Source: Candidatus Litorirhabdus singularis (GTDB taxonomy: Bacteria > Pseudomonadota > Gammaproteobacteria > Pseudomonadales > Halieaceae). From it: 64,000 bases of DNA. A program made the translations under genes and the position numbers. The first letter of the stretch is position 1; each line of letters starts with the position of its first letter. Below are positions 54,923 through 63,700 of the stretch, one piece after another. The notes beneath the pieces were generated by a model. The model searched no databases and was not told where the DNA came from. It was given only the letters and a program-made list of their open reading frames with translations. The stretch covers positions 930,001-994,000 of the forward strand of contig NZ_SHNN01000002.1 in assembly GCF_026262625.1 (NCBI RefSeq). Reading direction: 5' to 3'.

Positions 54923-55777
54923 CTAACCAGCTTGCAGCAACGCCGCGAGCTCTGCCGATAACTGCGGCTGCGGCCTATCAGTCAAAGTCTGCGCTCGTTG
55001 CTCCGCCATCTCTGCCGTCATCTCCGGATGCGTGGATACCCAAAAATTGCCGCTGGCAATCTGCGGCAATATTAACTGCGCTGCTTCGTTGGCGCTGATG
55101 CCACTGTGCGTGAGCATCGCTTTCATCTGCTCGCGGTGAAGTTCACTGATAGGGTCAGCGCCGCCTTCGGCGTCGATAAATATTCGGGTCGCGACCGGAC
55201 CGGGTAAAATCACTGACACTTCTATAGGTGCCTGCTTCAGCTCCATTTCCAGGCGCAAACATTCACTGAAAGCCAGCACTGCGTGTTTACTCATGATATA
55301 GGCGGTTTGCACCGGCATAATACCCAAACCACCCACTGAGGAAGTGTTGGCAATGAACGCAGGCTTACCCGCAGCAATCATGCGTGGAGCGAACGCTCGA
55401 ACACCGTGCACAACCCCGTTAATGTTGATTCCAAGAGCTTTATCCCAGGTTGCCGCCGGAATCTCCCAGCTAAAACCCAGCGTCTCGATACCAGCGTTAT
55501 TGACTAGTAGTCGCACTTCGCCAAACGCATCATAAGCAGCATCAGCGAGTGCATCCAAAGCCTCTGGCTTACTCACATCAGTCTCCACTGCCAGCGCCCT
55601 ACCGCCGTTCGCTTCAATAGTCCCAGCCAGTTCATCAATGCGCTGCTTGGAAATATCTGCCAGAACCACCGACATATCCAGCTCAGCGGCCTGCAGCGCT
55701 AACGCTTCACCGATACCGGAAGCAGCGCCCGTAATGACTGCCACTCCACCGCGTAACCTGTCCAATTGTTCAGTCAT
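54923..55777 (-). CDS. Short-chain dehydrogenase/reductase
   Basis: A 284-residue SDR with TGAASGIGEALAL, VNNAGIET, the Ser in IANTSSVGGLG and the catalytic Tyr/Lys in TAYIMSKHAV. ATG 55777 follows GGAGAG at good spacing; the longer frame uses GTG at 55789. It lies 59 bases after the MDR gene on the same strand. A small perfect hairpin (GTGTAG, CGC, CTACAC; 54909-54923) touches its stop codon. Substrate unknown. Confidence 0.87.
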   Translation of the reverse strand: MTEQLDRLRGGVAVITGAASGIGEALALQAAELDMSVVLADISKQRIDELAGTIEANGGRALAVETDVSKPEALDALADAAYDAFGEVRLLVNNAGIETLGFSWEIPAATWDKALGININGVVHGVRAFAPRMIAAGKPAFIANTSSVGGLGIMPVQTAYIMSKHAVLAFSECLRLEMELKQAPIEVSVILPGPVATRIFIDAEGGADPISELHREQMKAMLTHSGISANEAAQLILPQIASGNFWVSTHPEMTAEMAEQRAQTLTDRPQPQLSAELAALLQAG

Positions 55778-55836
55778 ATTACTCTCCACTATTGAAAATT
55801 TTTCCCGCTACGTCAACGACTGCCGCGTGGCAAATC

Positions 55837-56823
55837 TCAGAATAACGCCGCTACTTTTAGCACAATCTTTCCCCGGTTGTGGCCGCCCTCTATCAACTCA
55901 TGCGCCTGCGCCACATCGACCAATGGAAACTCTTTTATTGGCGGTAACTGAATCTCTCCACTCACCAGCAACCCCGCTATTTTTTCCAGAGTCGACGCGC
56001 AGTGGCTGTCATCCATGGTTGAAAAGTGATGCGTGATACCTCTACGCTCTGCTTCTGCCAAGGCGGCAACTGCGTCGCCGTCGTCTACCAGCGTGGGAAT
56101 ACTGACCAGCGTGCCGCCCTCAGCGACCAGATCAATCGCCCTTGGCAGGGTGCTGACGCCTACCGCATCGAGCAGAAAATCAAGACCCTTTGGCTGCCAC
56201 GCCTGCACCGCCACTGCAATATCTTCGGTGCGGTAGTCAATCACGCGCTCGACCCCCAACGACTTCAGGTACTCCACGTTGGGACTACTGCAGGTAGCTG
56301 CTACCCGCGCGCCGCACCACTGCGCAAACTGAACCGCAAAACTGCCCACGCCGCCGGAGCCACCGTGTACCAGTACCTTTTGATCGGCTTGCAGCCCCCC
56401 ACGATCGAACAAGCCCTGCCAGGCCGTTAACGCCGCCACCGGCAAAGCCGCAGCGTCGCGAAGCGCAAGCCCGGGTGGTATCCGGGCCACTCTGTCAGCG
56501 TCTGCCAAGGTGTATTCAGCATAACTACCCTGCCCGCCCTGACCATGATTGGTAGGCGTAAATACGCGGTCACCTATGGCTAAACCTTGCACCCCAACAC
56601 CAACAGCGGCGACCACTCCGGCGGCATCAAAGCCAATAACATACGGGAAGCTATAGGGGCGATAGGCGGCAAGCATGCCCTGACGATTCTTCCAGTCCGC
56701 TGGATTGACACCTGCGTAGGCAACTTGCACCAGCACTTCACCGGGACCTGGAGCAGGCGTGGATAGCTCGGCGTATTCAAAAACCTCTGGACCGCCTGTC
56801 TCGCGGATTATCATGGCAAACAT
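55837..56823 (-). CDS. Quinone oxidoreductase-like MDR family protein
   Basis: A 328-residue zinc-free medium-chain dehydrogenase/reductase of the NADPH:quinone reductase type. Features: VQVAYAGVNPADWKNRQG, PYVIGFDAAGVVAAVG, and the dinucleotide motif VHGGSGGVGSFAVQFAQWCGA. No structural-zinc Cys cluster is present. The ATG at 56823 is preceded by GGAGG. Directly upstream lies an 8-bp inverted repeat that looks like an operator. Confidence 0.88.
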   Translation of the reverse strand: MFAMIIRETGGPEVFEYAELSTPAPGPGEVLVQVAYAGVNPADWKNRQGMLAAYRPYSFPYVIGFDAAGVVAAVGVGVQGLAIGDRVFTPTNHGQGGQGSYAEYTLADADRVARIPPGLALRDAAALPVAALTAWQGLFDRGGLQADQKVLVHGGSGGVGSFAVQFAQWCGARVAATCSSPNVEYLKSLGVERVIDYRTEDIAVAVQAWQPKGLDFLLDAVGVSTLPRAIDLVAEGGTLVSIPTLVDDGDAVAALAEAERRGITHHFSTMDDSHCASTLEKIAGLLVSGEIQLPPIKEFPLVDVAQAHELIEGGHNRGKIVLKVAALF

Positions 56824-56851
56824 CAAGAACCCCTCCAGTTGACGGCTAAAG

Positions 56852-56881
56852 TGCACAATATGAACAGTATCTGATTGTGCA
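56852..56881. promoter_or_regulatory. Inverted repeat in the MDR gene promoter
   Basis: TGCACAAT (56852-56859) and ATTGTGCA (56874-56881) are exact reverse complements 14 bases apart. They begin 29 bases upstream of the MDR start codon. On the minus strand a poor -35 (TTGCAC, 56877-56882) and -10 (TATTGT) can be placed inside the repeat, so a bound repressor would block transcription. No regulator gene is next to it. Confidence 0.45.
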
Positions 56882-57175
56882 ACAGGGGTTAGTGTACTCA
56901 ACAATGACGCCGCTGCACCAACCTACTGGCATGGAGTACATGCAACCTGCCAGCCACGGTATGCACTGACAAACTCGGGAGAACAATGACTCAAGCGAAC
57001 TCAGCTCGCCATCGAAATTAGCCGTCTCCGCTATACGGATCAGGTTGGATGGTAGCTAGACGTTCGGAAAGATATGAAAAAGTCTCAGACTCACAAATAC
57101 AGCAAATGTTTGCCGAACTATTGCCGAACTATGGACGCCGGGACTAAGCCCGGGCAGGTGTTGTGAATACGAACC
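56882..57175. other. Gene-free stretch before the outer-membrane protein gene
   Basis: No convincing gene. It contains a perfect tandem pair of the 11-mer TTGCCGAACTA (57110-57131) and a small stem CCGGG / CCCGG (57138-57153, loop of six) that lies about 20 bases beyond the outer-membrane protein stop and could be a weak terminator for it. Confidence 0.45.
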
Positions 57176-57961
57176 TCAGAATTTGAAGATGAAACCAACC
57201 AGGGGACCCGACATCTCAATCTCAACTTCAGTTTGCTCACCCATTGGGGTGGAACCCTTTAAATCCATACGCAGGTAACGATAGCCAACGTCAAGTGAAA
57301 ACAGGCCCGATTGTCCGAAGGTGTAACCAACCGAGGCTTGTCCGTTGTAGATCCCTTCAGAGCCACCAAATGAATAATCTCCGCGCAACGTCCAATGCCA
57401 ACGCGGCGTAAACTCACCGTAGGCACGACCACCTATCATCACATCTGTTTCAGAGGGACCCGTTTTAATGTTCAACGGCGTCATCATGGGGCCAGGCGGC
57501 ATCACGGTTGCCTGCACATCAAGGTCTACGTTACGCAGTCCGGCCAACAAGTCGAAGCGTACCGCTGCGTCAGGCGCACTAAGTTGATAAATAGCACCAC
57601 CTTCCCACAGTTTTAACGTCAAACTGGCATCCGTGTCCACAACAGCCGGCAGCGGACCGCCGGGGCCAACAGACGTCGATTTACTGTCACTCAAATCAAT
57701 ATAAATCGTATCTAGATACATGCCCCAGCGGTCGCGGCGACCTTCTACGCGCCCCATGAAGGCCGCGTCAAGTTTGTCCAGCAGGTCCGAGAACTCTGCT
57801 TCTCCACCAATACCGTCACCATCCTGTACCGACAGGTCTAACACTACATCAGATCCCCACAGGTAAGGTGCTACTGTCCATTCCCATTGCTCGGCTTCTT
57901 CCGCTCGGACCAGGCTCGCCATCATTAGAAGCGACGCGAGCGCTGCAGTTTTGAGTTTCAT
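57176..57961 (-). CDS. Outer-membrane beta-barrel protein of unknown function
   Basis: A 261-residue protein with signal peptide MKLKTAALASLLMMASLVRA and then alternating strands ending in the aromatic C-terminus GFIFKF that BamA recognises. It opens WEWTVAPYLWGSDVVLD, and GYRYLRMDLKGS near the end is typical of the uncharacterised YLWG-type barrel group seen in marine proteobacteria. It is alone in its unit with a GGAG ahead of the ATG. Transport or adhesion is possible; there is no direct clue. Confidence 0.78.
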   Translation of the reverse strand: MKLKTAALASLLMMASLVRAEEAEQWEWTVAPYLWGSDVVLDLSVQDGDGIGGEAEFSDLLDKLDAAFMGRVEGRRDRWGMYLDTIYIDLSDSKSTSVGPGGPLPAVVDTDASLTLKLWEGGAIYQLSAPDAAVRFDLLAGLRNVDLDVQATVMPPGPMMTPLNIKTGPSETDVMIGGRAYGEFTPRWHWTLRGDYSFGGSEGIYNGQASVGYTFGQSGLFSLDVGYRYLRMDLKGSTPMGEQTEVEIEMSGPLVGFIFKF

Positions 57962-58368
57962 GTTGTAGGTGCTCCATTGTGTTGGTTGTCGATCAAGTTA
58001 GTGACTTCTCAGATCGTGTGATTGGCTCGCATGGACTACTTCAGCAGTACCCGTGCCATTGGCAGCAAAGTAACGGTAGAAAGCCGTTAGCAGTCTGGCA
58101 AACAAAACGGGTATTGCCATCCGCGACTCGCACCAGCAATGTATGCAACTGCGCCATCGCTGACCGGTTTTCTTAACACACGCAGAAACTCTAATGCTGT
58201 GGAAGTAGAGTAGCCCGACAGGCCCTCATTCAGATATCAACAAATCGTCAACATGGCAGTGTCTTACCGACATTACCAGTCATGATACTAGCAGAGAAGT
58301 ATGCTGTGACTGGTGACCAGCTCGCCATGCCAGCAGGGCTGGCGGGCGAGACTATCTAGTGTGGCAAT
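57962..58368. other. Intergenic region with no recognisable gene
   Basis: About 400 bases between the SapC-family gene and the outer-membrane protein gene. Apart from the large hairpin listed separately, I see no frame with coding character, no tRNA-like cloverleaf and no repeats. The left end must hold the promoter of the outer-membrane protein. Confidence 0.5.
58321..58350. terminator. Long hairpin after the TPS-SapC operon
   Basis: CTCGCC pairs with GGCGAG and, after an AT/G internal bulge, GCCAGC pairs with GCTGGC around an AGG loop (12 pairs). It lies 18 bases past the SapC-family stop on the minus strand. No T-run follows, so it is either a Rho-dependent end or an mRNA-stabilising stem. 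Confidence 0.55.
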
Positions 58369-59061
58369 TTAGAGTTTATCGCTTAAGCGGTTGAGTGAGC
58401 CAAGTGAGTGCATATGGGCATAAATCCATGCGAGAAAGCCCTTACGAAACCAGGCACCTACTTTCTCGTTATCGAGGTCACCCAATTTGTCTTCATCAAT
58501 AATAAATAACCCGTCAAGGCGCAGGGCGCTCTTGTCCACTGTCATGACTTGCAGCATAAAAGGCTTGAACATAGACAACTCAGACAGCTCGCTGCAAAAT
58601 TCTCTTGTCAGCTGATGCTGAGCATCGAAGTCGGTTAAGAACGTAATGATACTATCGAGTGTCTCAGTATTTTTTCCCTCATCATCAAACAGCCTGTCAC
58701 CCTCTTCTGAGAATCCAGCAGCAGTGCTGTCATAGCAAAGATCTTTACCTTCTGTTAGTGCAAAAGGGTAACGCCGGATAAAAGCGGGAATATAGTTACC
58801 CGTCCATTCACCTTCAGCGCCTATTTGTTCGTGCCCATCGCCGCGTAGAGACAAAAGTACTATCGGAAAGTAATTTCCCTCTTCGTCTTTGCTGAACAAA
58901 ACCGGTAAATCCCGACTGGCCTCAAAGAATTCAATACCTGTCAAAGGGACCGAGTTGACGCCTTTTGAAAAGCCATAATCAGATGTTGCTGTGAAGCACA
59001 AATCCTTGTTAGTTTCCCGATTGAGCACTATCGGCTGCTGATAAAACATAAGCTCAGCCAT
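58369..59061 (-). CDS. SapC-family protein
   Basis: A 230-residue protein of the SapC family, named from the Campylobacter surface-array locus (unrelated to the peptide-uptake SapC). The characteristic N-terminal YQQPIVLNRETNKDLCFTAT, the segment FPIVLLSLRGDGHEQIGAEGEWTGNYIPAFIRRYPFAL, and LDGLFIIDEDKLGDL mark the family. No signal peptide or membrane segment is visible, so it is probably cytoplasmic. Elsewhere these proteins often lie by TonB-dependent receptors and cupin-like genes; here one follows TpsB by 40 bases, suggesting a role in making or modifying the exported protein. The mechanism is not known. Confidence 0.82.
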   Translation of the reverse strand: MAELMFYQQPIVLNRETNKDLCFTATSDYGFSKGVNSVPLTGIEFFEASRDLPVLFSKDEEGNYFPIVLLSLRGDGHEQIGAEGEWTGNYIPAFIRRYPFALTEGKDLCYDSTAAGFSEEGDRLFDDEGKNTETLDSIITFLTDFDAQHQLTREFCSELSELSMFKPFMLQVMTVDKSALRLDGLFIIDEDKLGDLDNEKVGAWFRKGFLAWIYAHMHSLGSLNRLSDKL

Positions 59062-59100
59062 GAAATCTATCCCCTTACTTGCAAAAAAAACAGAATAAGA

Positions 59101-60741
59101 TCAGTCAGACCAATTCCAACTGAACCTGCCATAAAACACCCAGTCATCCTGATCTGGCAGAACATCTTCGGTAGGATGCGCGATGGTCGAGGTAAAAGAA
59201 AACCCGGGGCCGCCACTCCAGCCAAGCCCTGCACCCACTGCTTGAGCCGGCTGTGTGAGATCGAGAGCGTAAACTTTACCGGCGTCATAAAACAAAAAGG
59301 CATCCACGTTACCGCCAAACAGCTGGAACCCACCGTAGTGAGCCTCCAGGCTTAGCCGAAAAGCAGAATCTCCACTAATAAACCCAGCTTTATAGCCTCT
59401 CACTGAAGTAGCACCTCCCATCGAATACGCTACTGCACCCGGAATCAGATCCTCATCAGTATACTGGTAATCAAACTGCGCCAGTCCGTACCAATTAGAT
59501 GCTCCCAGTCGATAGAAAATGCTGGAATCTCCGCTGAGCATCATAAAGTCCTGGTCACTGTCAGCCACCGCCTTGTTCTTGGTACTAACCCAGCCGAACA
59601 TCTGTCTGGCAGACCACTGCCATCCGGAGCCCACCCAGGTAAAGTCGGCACCGGCATCCAGCCTGACTATTTCATAGTCGCTTATGATTTCTCCGGCCAC
59701 CGTGGACTCTGAGTTTGAGTAATAAGCTGTCCCTAGTAAGTTTATCCAACGGTTGGTGGCAGAATGCGCCAGAAACGAGGATTCCAGGCTGATGCTATTG
59801 GATGATCCTTCAACCGATACATCCTTAAAGTCGCCGCTAACAACCTCGGTTTCATTCAGGGAAACTGTGCTGCCAAGCCGCCAGCGAGATGCTTTCAGCG
59901 GTGCGTTGTAATTTGCACTGAAAGCCAAGTTACCTTCCGTCGCGAGTGCGTAAACCCAGGCCCGGTCAGCGCCGCTAATGAGGCCATAGCGACGATAGAT
60001 CGCCCCAACTTCTTCCTCGCCTGAGCTCTCGAAGCCATAGTTATCGGCAAACACCTGAAGGTTATTCTGTGCGACCTCATCAACCCGCAGCACCAGGTCA
60101 GTCAGTCCAAACGCTTTGCCTGCACGCAGTTCAGCTTGCAGGCGCGAGTCATTCACCCGGTTGTAACGGAGAATATCGACCTCAAGCAGGTTCATATCCT
60201 CCAATCTCTCGCCTTCCGCTGGGTTCAGCCAGCCTTCTACAAAATCTTCAGCGACATAACTGTTCCCTTCCACCAAGACATCGCCAAGCTGGCCTTCCAC
60301 CAGCCTGATGACAACGGTACCGTTATCCACTTCTTGCTGAGGCAACAGCGCGGCTGCGGTAAAAATACCTTTCTGACGGTAAAGGCCATTTATGGCTGCG
60401 ACCAGGCGATTCAGATCTGAGAGTCCTGTCTCTTGACCAATGTAGGGTTCCACCAGTGATCTAAGTTCGTCCTCGCTAAGCAGTTCCGATTGACTAAAGC
60501 GCACACTAGTGAGCACAAAGGTCTCTTCGTCGAGTTCGGACTGAGCTTCAACACTCGTCTCTTCTTCCTGCTCTCGTGTTTGCTCCAGCAGTTCCTCTCG
60601 CTGCCGCAGTATCTGCTCGCGGCGCATCAGATCCTGCTCTTGCCCGGCTGGATCAATAGCCGGAGGCAGTACTTGTGAAGAAACGCTGGAAGAAAATACG
60701 ACAAGAACCAGGGATCGACCCAGTTGACTGCAAAAATTCAT
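59101..60741 (-). CDS. Two-partner secretion transporter (ShlB/FhaC-type TpsB)
   Basis: A 546-residue outer-membrane transporter. The ATG at 60741 starts a signal peptide (LGRSLVLVVFSSSVSSQ). A coiled Glu/Arg/Gln-rich stretch (RREQILRQREELLEQTREQEEE) follows, then a POTRA domain (TSVRFSQSELLSEDELRSLVEPYIG and LLPQQEVDNGTVVIRLVEGQLGDVLVEGNSYVAE), and a 16-strand barrel with VRGYKAGFISGDSAFRLSLEAHYGG near the VRGY/loop-6 position. It secretes the exoprotein encoded immediately upstream. A GTG at 60774 overlaps the upstream stop but lacks the clean signal peptide. Confidence 0.92.
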   Translation of the reverse strand: MNFCSQLGRSLVLVVFSSSVSSQVLPPAIDPAGQEQDLMRREQILRQREELLEQTREQEEETSVEAQSELDEETFVLTSVRFSQSELLSEDELRSLVEPYIGQETGLSDLNRLVAAINGLYRQKGIFTAAALLPQQEVDNGTVVIRLVEGQLGDVLVEGNSYVAEDFVEGWLNPAEGERLEDMNLLEVDILRYNRVNDSRLQAELRAGKAFGLTDLVLRVDEVAQNNLQVFADNYGFESSGEEEVGAIYRRYGLISGADRAWVYALATEGNLAFSANYNAPLKASRWRLGSTVSLNETEVVSGDFKDVSVEGSSNSISLESSFLAHSATNRWINLLGTAYYSNSESTVAGEIISDYEIVRLDAGADFTWVGSGWQWSARQMFGWVSTKNKAVADSDQDFMMLSGDSSIFYRLGASNWYGLAQFDYQYTDEDLIPGAVAYSMGGATSVRGYKAGFISGDSAFRLSLEAHYGGFQLFGGNVDAFLFYDAGKVYALDLTQPAQAVGAGLGWSGGPGFSFTSTIAHPTEDVLPDQDDWVFYGRFSWNWSD

Positions 60742-60773
60742 AGTTAGCCCGCTTATAGTTCTTCTGCAGTTCA

Positions 60774-63700
60774 CTAGCCGCCACCGCCGCTAGCGGAAAC
60801 TTCCAGCCATTTATAATCCGATTCCGGCAACTCCTGGCCAGCCACCGTATCAATAAAGCTGGCCTGAATAGCACCACCTTCAATACTTACGTTTTGGAGA
60901 CGCTGAGTACCGGATACGGCGGGTAGGATTGGCTGTTTGTGCAGGTCCCTCTGTACCTGATTTTCCGTACTTAATCGCTGAAAAGCGTCCAGAATAGAAG
61001 CGCGTTCAACGGCTTGAACACCTGCCAACAAATCTTCTGGCGGAGCAAAAAACAGCGATACAGGATCACTGAAGCGCGAAACCACCGCATCAGTGCGCAC
61101 CTCAGTTCCACTCATAGCCAGCCAGAACTCGCCATACGGCGTCAGCAGCTGAGCATCAACATTGATAGCGCCGGGCTTGATATTGTCCAACCTCATGGTC
61201 AGGGAATTGGACTCAATGTCGAGACTGCTGTCGACGATTCCCTCAGCAAGTCTCAGGGCGCCATCAAACTGCAATGACCCGGTGTTGGTATAGAGCTGTT
61301 CCAGCCTCAGCTTTGCAGTATTACGAACCGTCAAATCAATCGACTCTGCGCTACCACCACCAAAACCTGTCAGTGAAAGACGGGTTTCAGGCGCATCATT
61401 ACTATCCACCTGGACATCGATGACATCTGACTCAAAAGCCACTGGCCCTCCTCCCGTCAAATCAAGCTGATTCACAGCCAGTCCCTGCCTGGCTGCAATG
61501 CTGCCCTCTTCCATCACCACTCGGTCAGCCTGCAAAGTTCCGTCGACCCAGAGATAAGGGTTACCTAGTAGATCGCCTAGCACCAGATCGCCACTGACCT
61601 GAAGCTGAACCTTGCCATTACGCGCGTCCATCAGGGGAGAGCGCATACCGCTTTGCGCAACAATATTGATATCACCCGTTGAGGTTTGTGCTGACAGCCA
61701 TGGCATATCAACCACAAGCGGGCTACCGATTCCCGTTGCAGCCATTATCAGGCCCTCCGAGTCAGAGCCGCTGGCACGCACATGAAGCGGGCTATCGGTC
61801 CGGCCTTCAATAGCGCCACCGCTAATCAGGCTCAGCGCTTCTTCCCCGTTCCAGGCAGTGCTGACAGATGACAGCAACATGTCACCTACGCTGCCTATAC
61901 TGACTTTGCCAGCAGTCGACAGGTAGGAATCACGTCCCATTACCAGCTCCGCACTGTCTACTATTGCGTCAGAACCGGCATCAATACTGCCATTCAGAGC
62001 GACCAGACCTGCGCCGGCTAACAGCGTCAATTCGCCACCTGCGACTATAGATTTGGCGATCGATAAATCACCACCCGCGGTGGCGCTGAGTGCATCGCCG
62101 CTGCTCAGTGTTCCACCGAGCCCCACGTGCTGGCCCGCTTCTAGCATCAGGGCGCCCTCTGCCACCATGGCAGCGGCCGAGACTACATCAGTCTTGGCAT
62201 CAACAACCAAGTTGCCAGCACTGCTAACCACTTGCTGAAACAGAGCGCTGGCAGCGCTGTTGACCGTCAGGTCACCACCGGCTTGTAATAGTGCCAATAC
62301 CGCATCTCCCTGTGTGCTATCGACAGAGAGCGTATCGCCGCTTTGCAAGCTGGCATCGCGACCCATCTTCACGGTCGAGCCCAGCAGGTTGACCGAGTTC
62401 ATCGCAGCAAGTGTTACACCATTGCCTTGTTCTATCTCTTCCGCAGCCTGCAACGACGCCGACTGACCAATCTGAACATCTTCTGTCAAGTGTATGGCCG
62501 CATCGCTGTCTACCATCAACGCGCCGGTAGCTGTCACCAACCCCAGCCCAACACCCTGCTCTGCCGCAGTGATTTGTATGTCTCCGGCGCTGTCGATAAC
62601 GCCATCAGACCAGGCTACACCGGCTCCGGACAGGCTCACCCCATCCACCGTAGAACGCAACAACGCATTGGGCGTCGCCGTGATCTGGCCCGCACTTGCA
62701 GCAAGTGCCAGGCTACTACCGGTCACATCCGATTGCACCGCAATGTCTCCAGTCGCTGACTCTAGCGATACCGTTTGCGCTACCTGCACACTATCCGTCA
62801 GGTCTATACTCGCTGCGCTGTCCACCACCAACTCGCCGGTAGCTGTCACCAGCCCCAGCCCAACACCCTGCTCTGCCGCAGTGATTTGTATGTCTCCGGC
62901 GCTGTCGATAACACCATCAGACCAGGCTACACCGGCTCCGGACAGGCTCACCCCATCCGCCGTAGAACGCAACAACGCATTGGGCGTCGCCGTGATCTGG
63001 CCCGCACTTGCAGCAAGTGCCAGGCTACCGCCGGTCACATCCGATTGCACCGCGATGTCTCCAGCCGCCGACTCTAGCGATAGCGTTTGCGCTACCTGCA
63101 CACTATCCGTCAGGTCTATACCCGCTGCGCTGTCCACCATCAACGCGCCGGCAGCTGTCACCAGCCCCAGCCCAACACCCTGCTCTGCCGCAGTGATTTG
63201 TATGTCTCCGGCGCTCCCGATAACACCATCTGACAATGCAACACCGGCAGCGGACAGGCTCACGCCACCCACTGTGGAACGTAACAGCGCACCGGGCGCA
63301 CCCGTAATTTGACCAGCACCTGCAGCAATCATCAGGCTGCTACCGGTCAACGTGGACTGCACGGCAATACCGTCATTAGCTCGCAACTCGATGGCCTGTG
63401 CGCTAACCACATCAAGCAATTCAATCGTACCCGAGCTCAATGCAGCCGGCGCAGCGGTCACAGTCAGGTCGCCGGTAACATCCAGTATTTGTAAACTAAC
63501 GGCATCTATAGCACTTAAGGTCGCTTCGCCATCTACAACCACTTTAGTACCCGTCAGCATCTCGATACTTTGGGCATCGGCCAACAAATCACCCGCCGCA
63601 ATCTCAACATCGCCGTTCAGGCTAAGAGCAGCGGTGGCCAGAAGATCCAGGTTGCCAGCACGCAAGGTAGAATCGCCCAGTCTGAGGCTGCCCGCATTCG

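Noticed and set aside
62494-63312. A long open frame (272 codons) on the plus strand opposite the exoprotein repeats
   Set aside because: It repeats with the same 312-base period, has a biased Ser/Ala/Pro/Thr composition and lies wholly antisense to a gene with a clear family pattern.
62530-63400. Regular repeats considered as a CRISPR array
   Set aside because: The unit is 312 bases with no unique spacers, in a coding frame; no cas genes are near.
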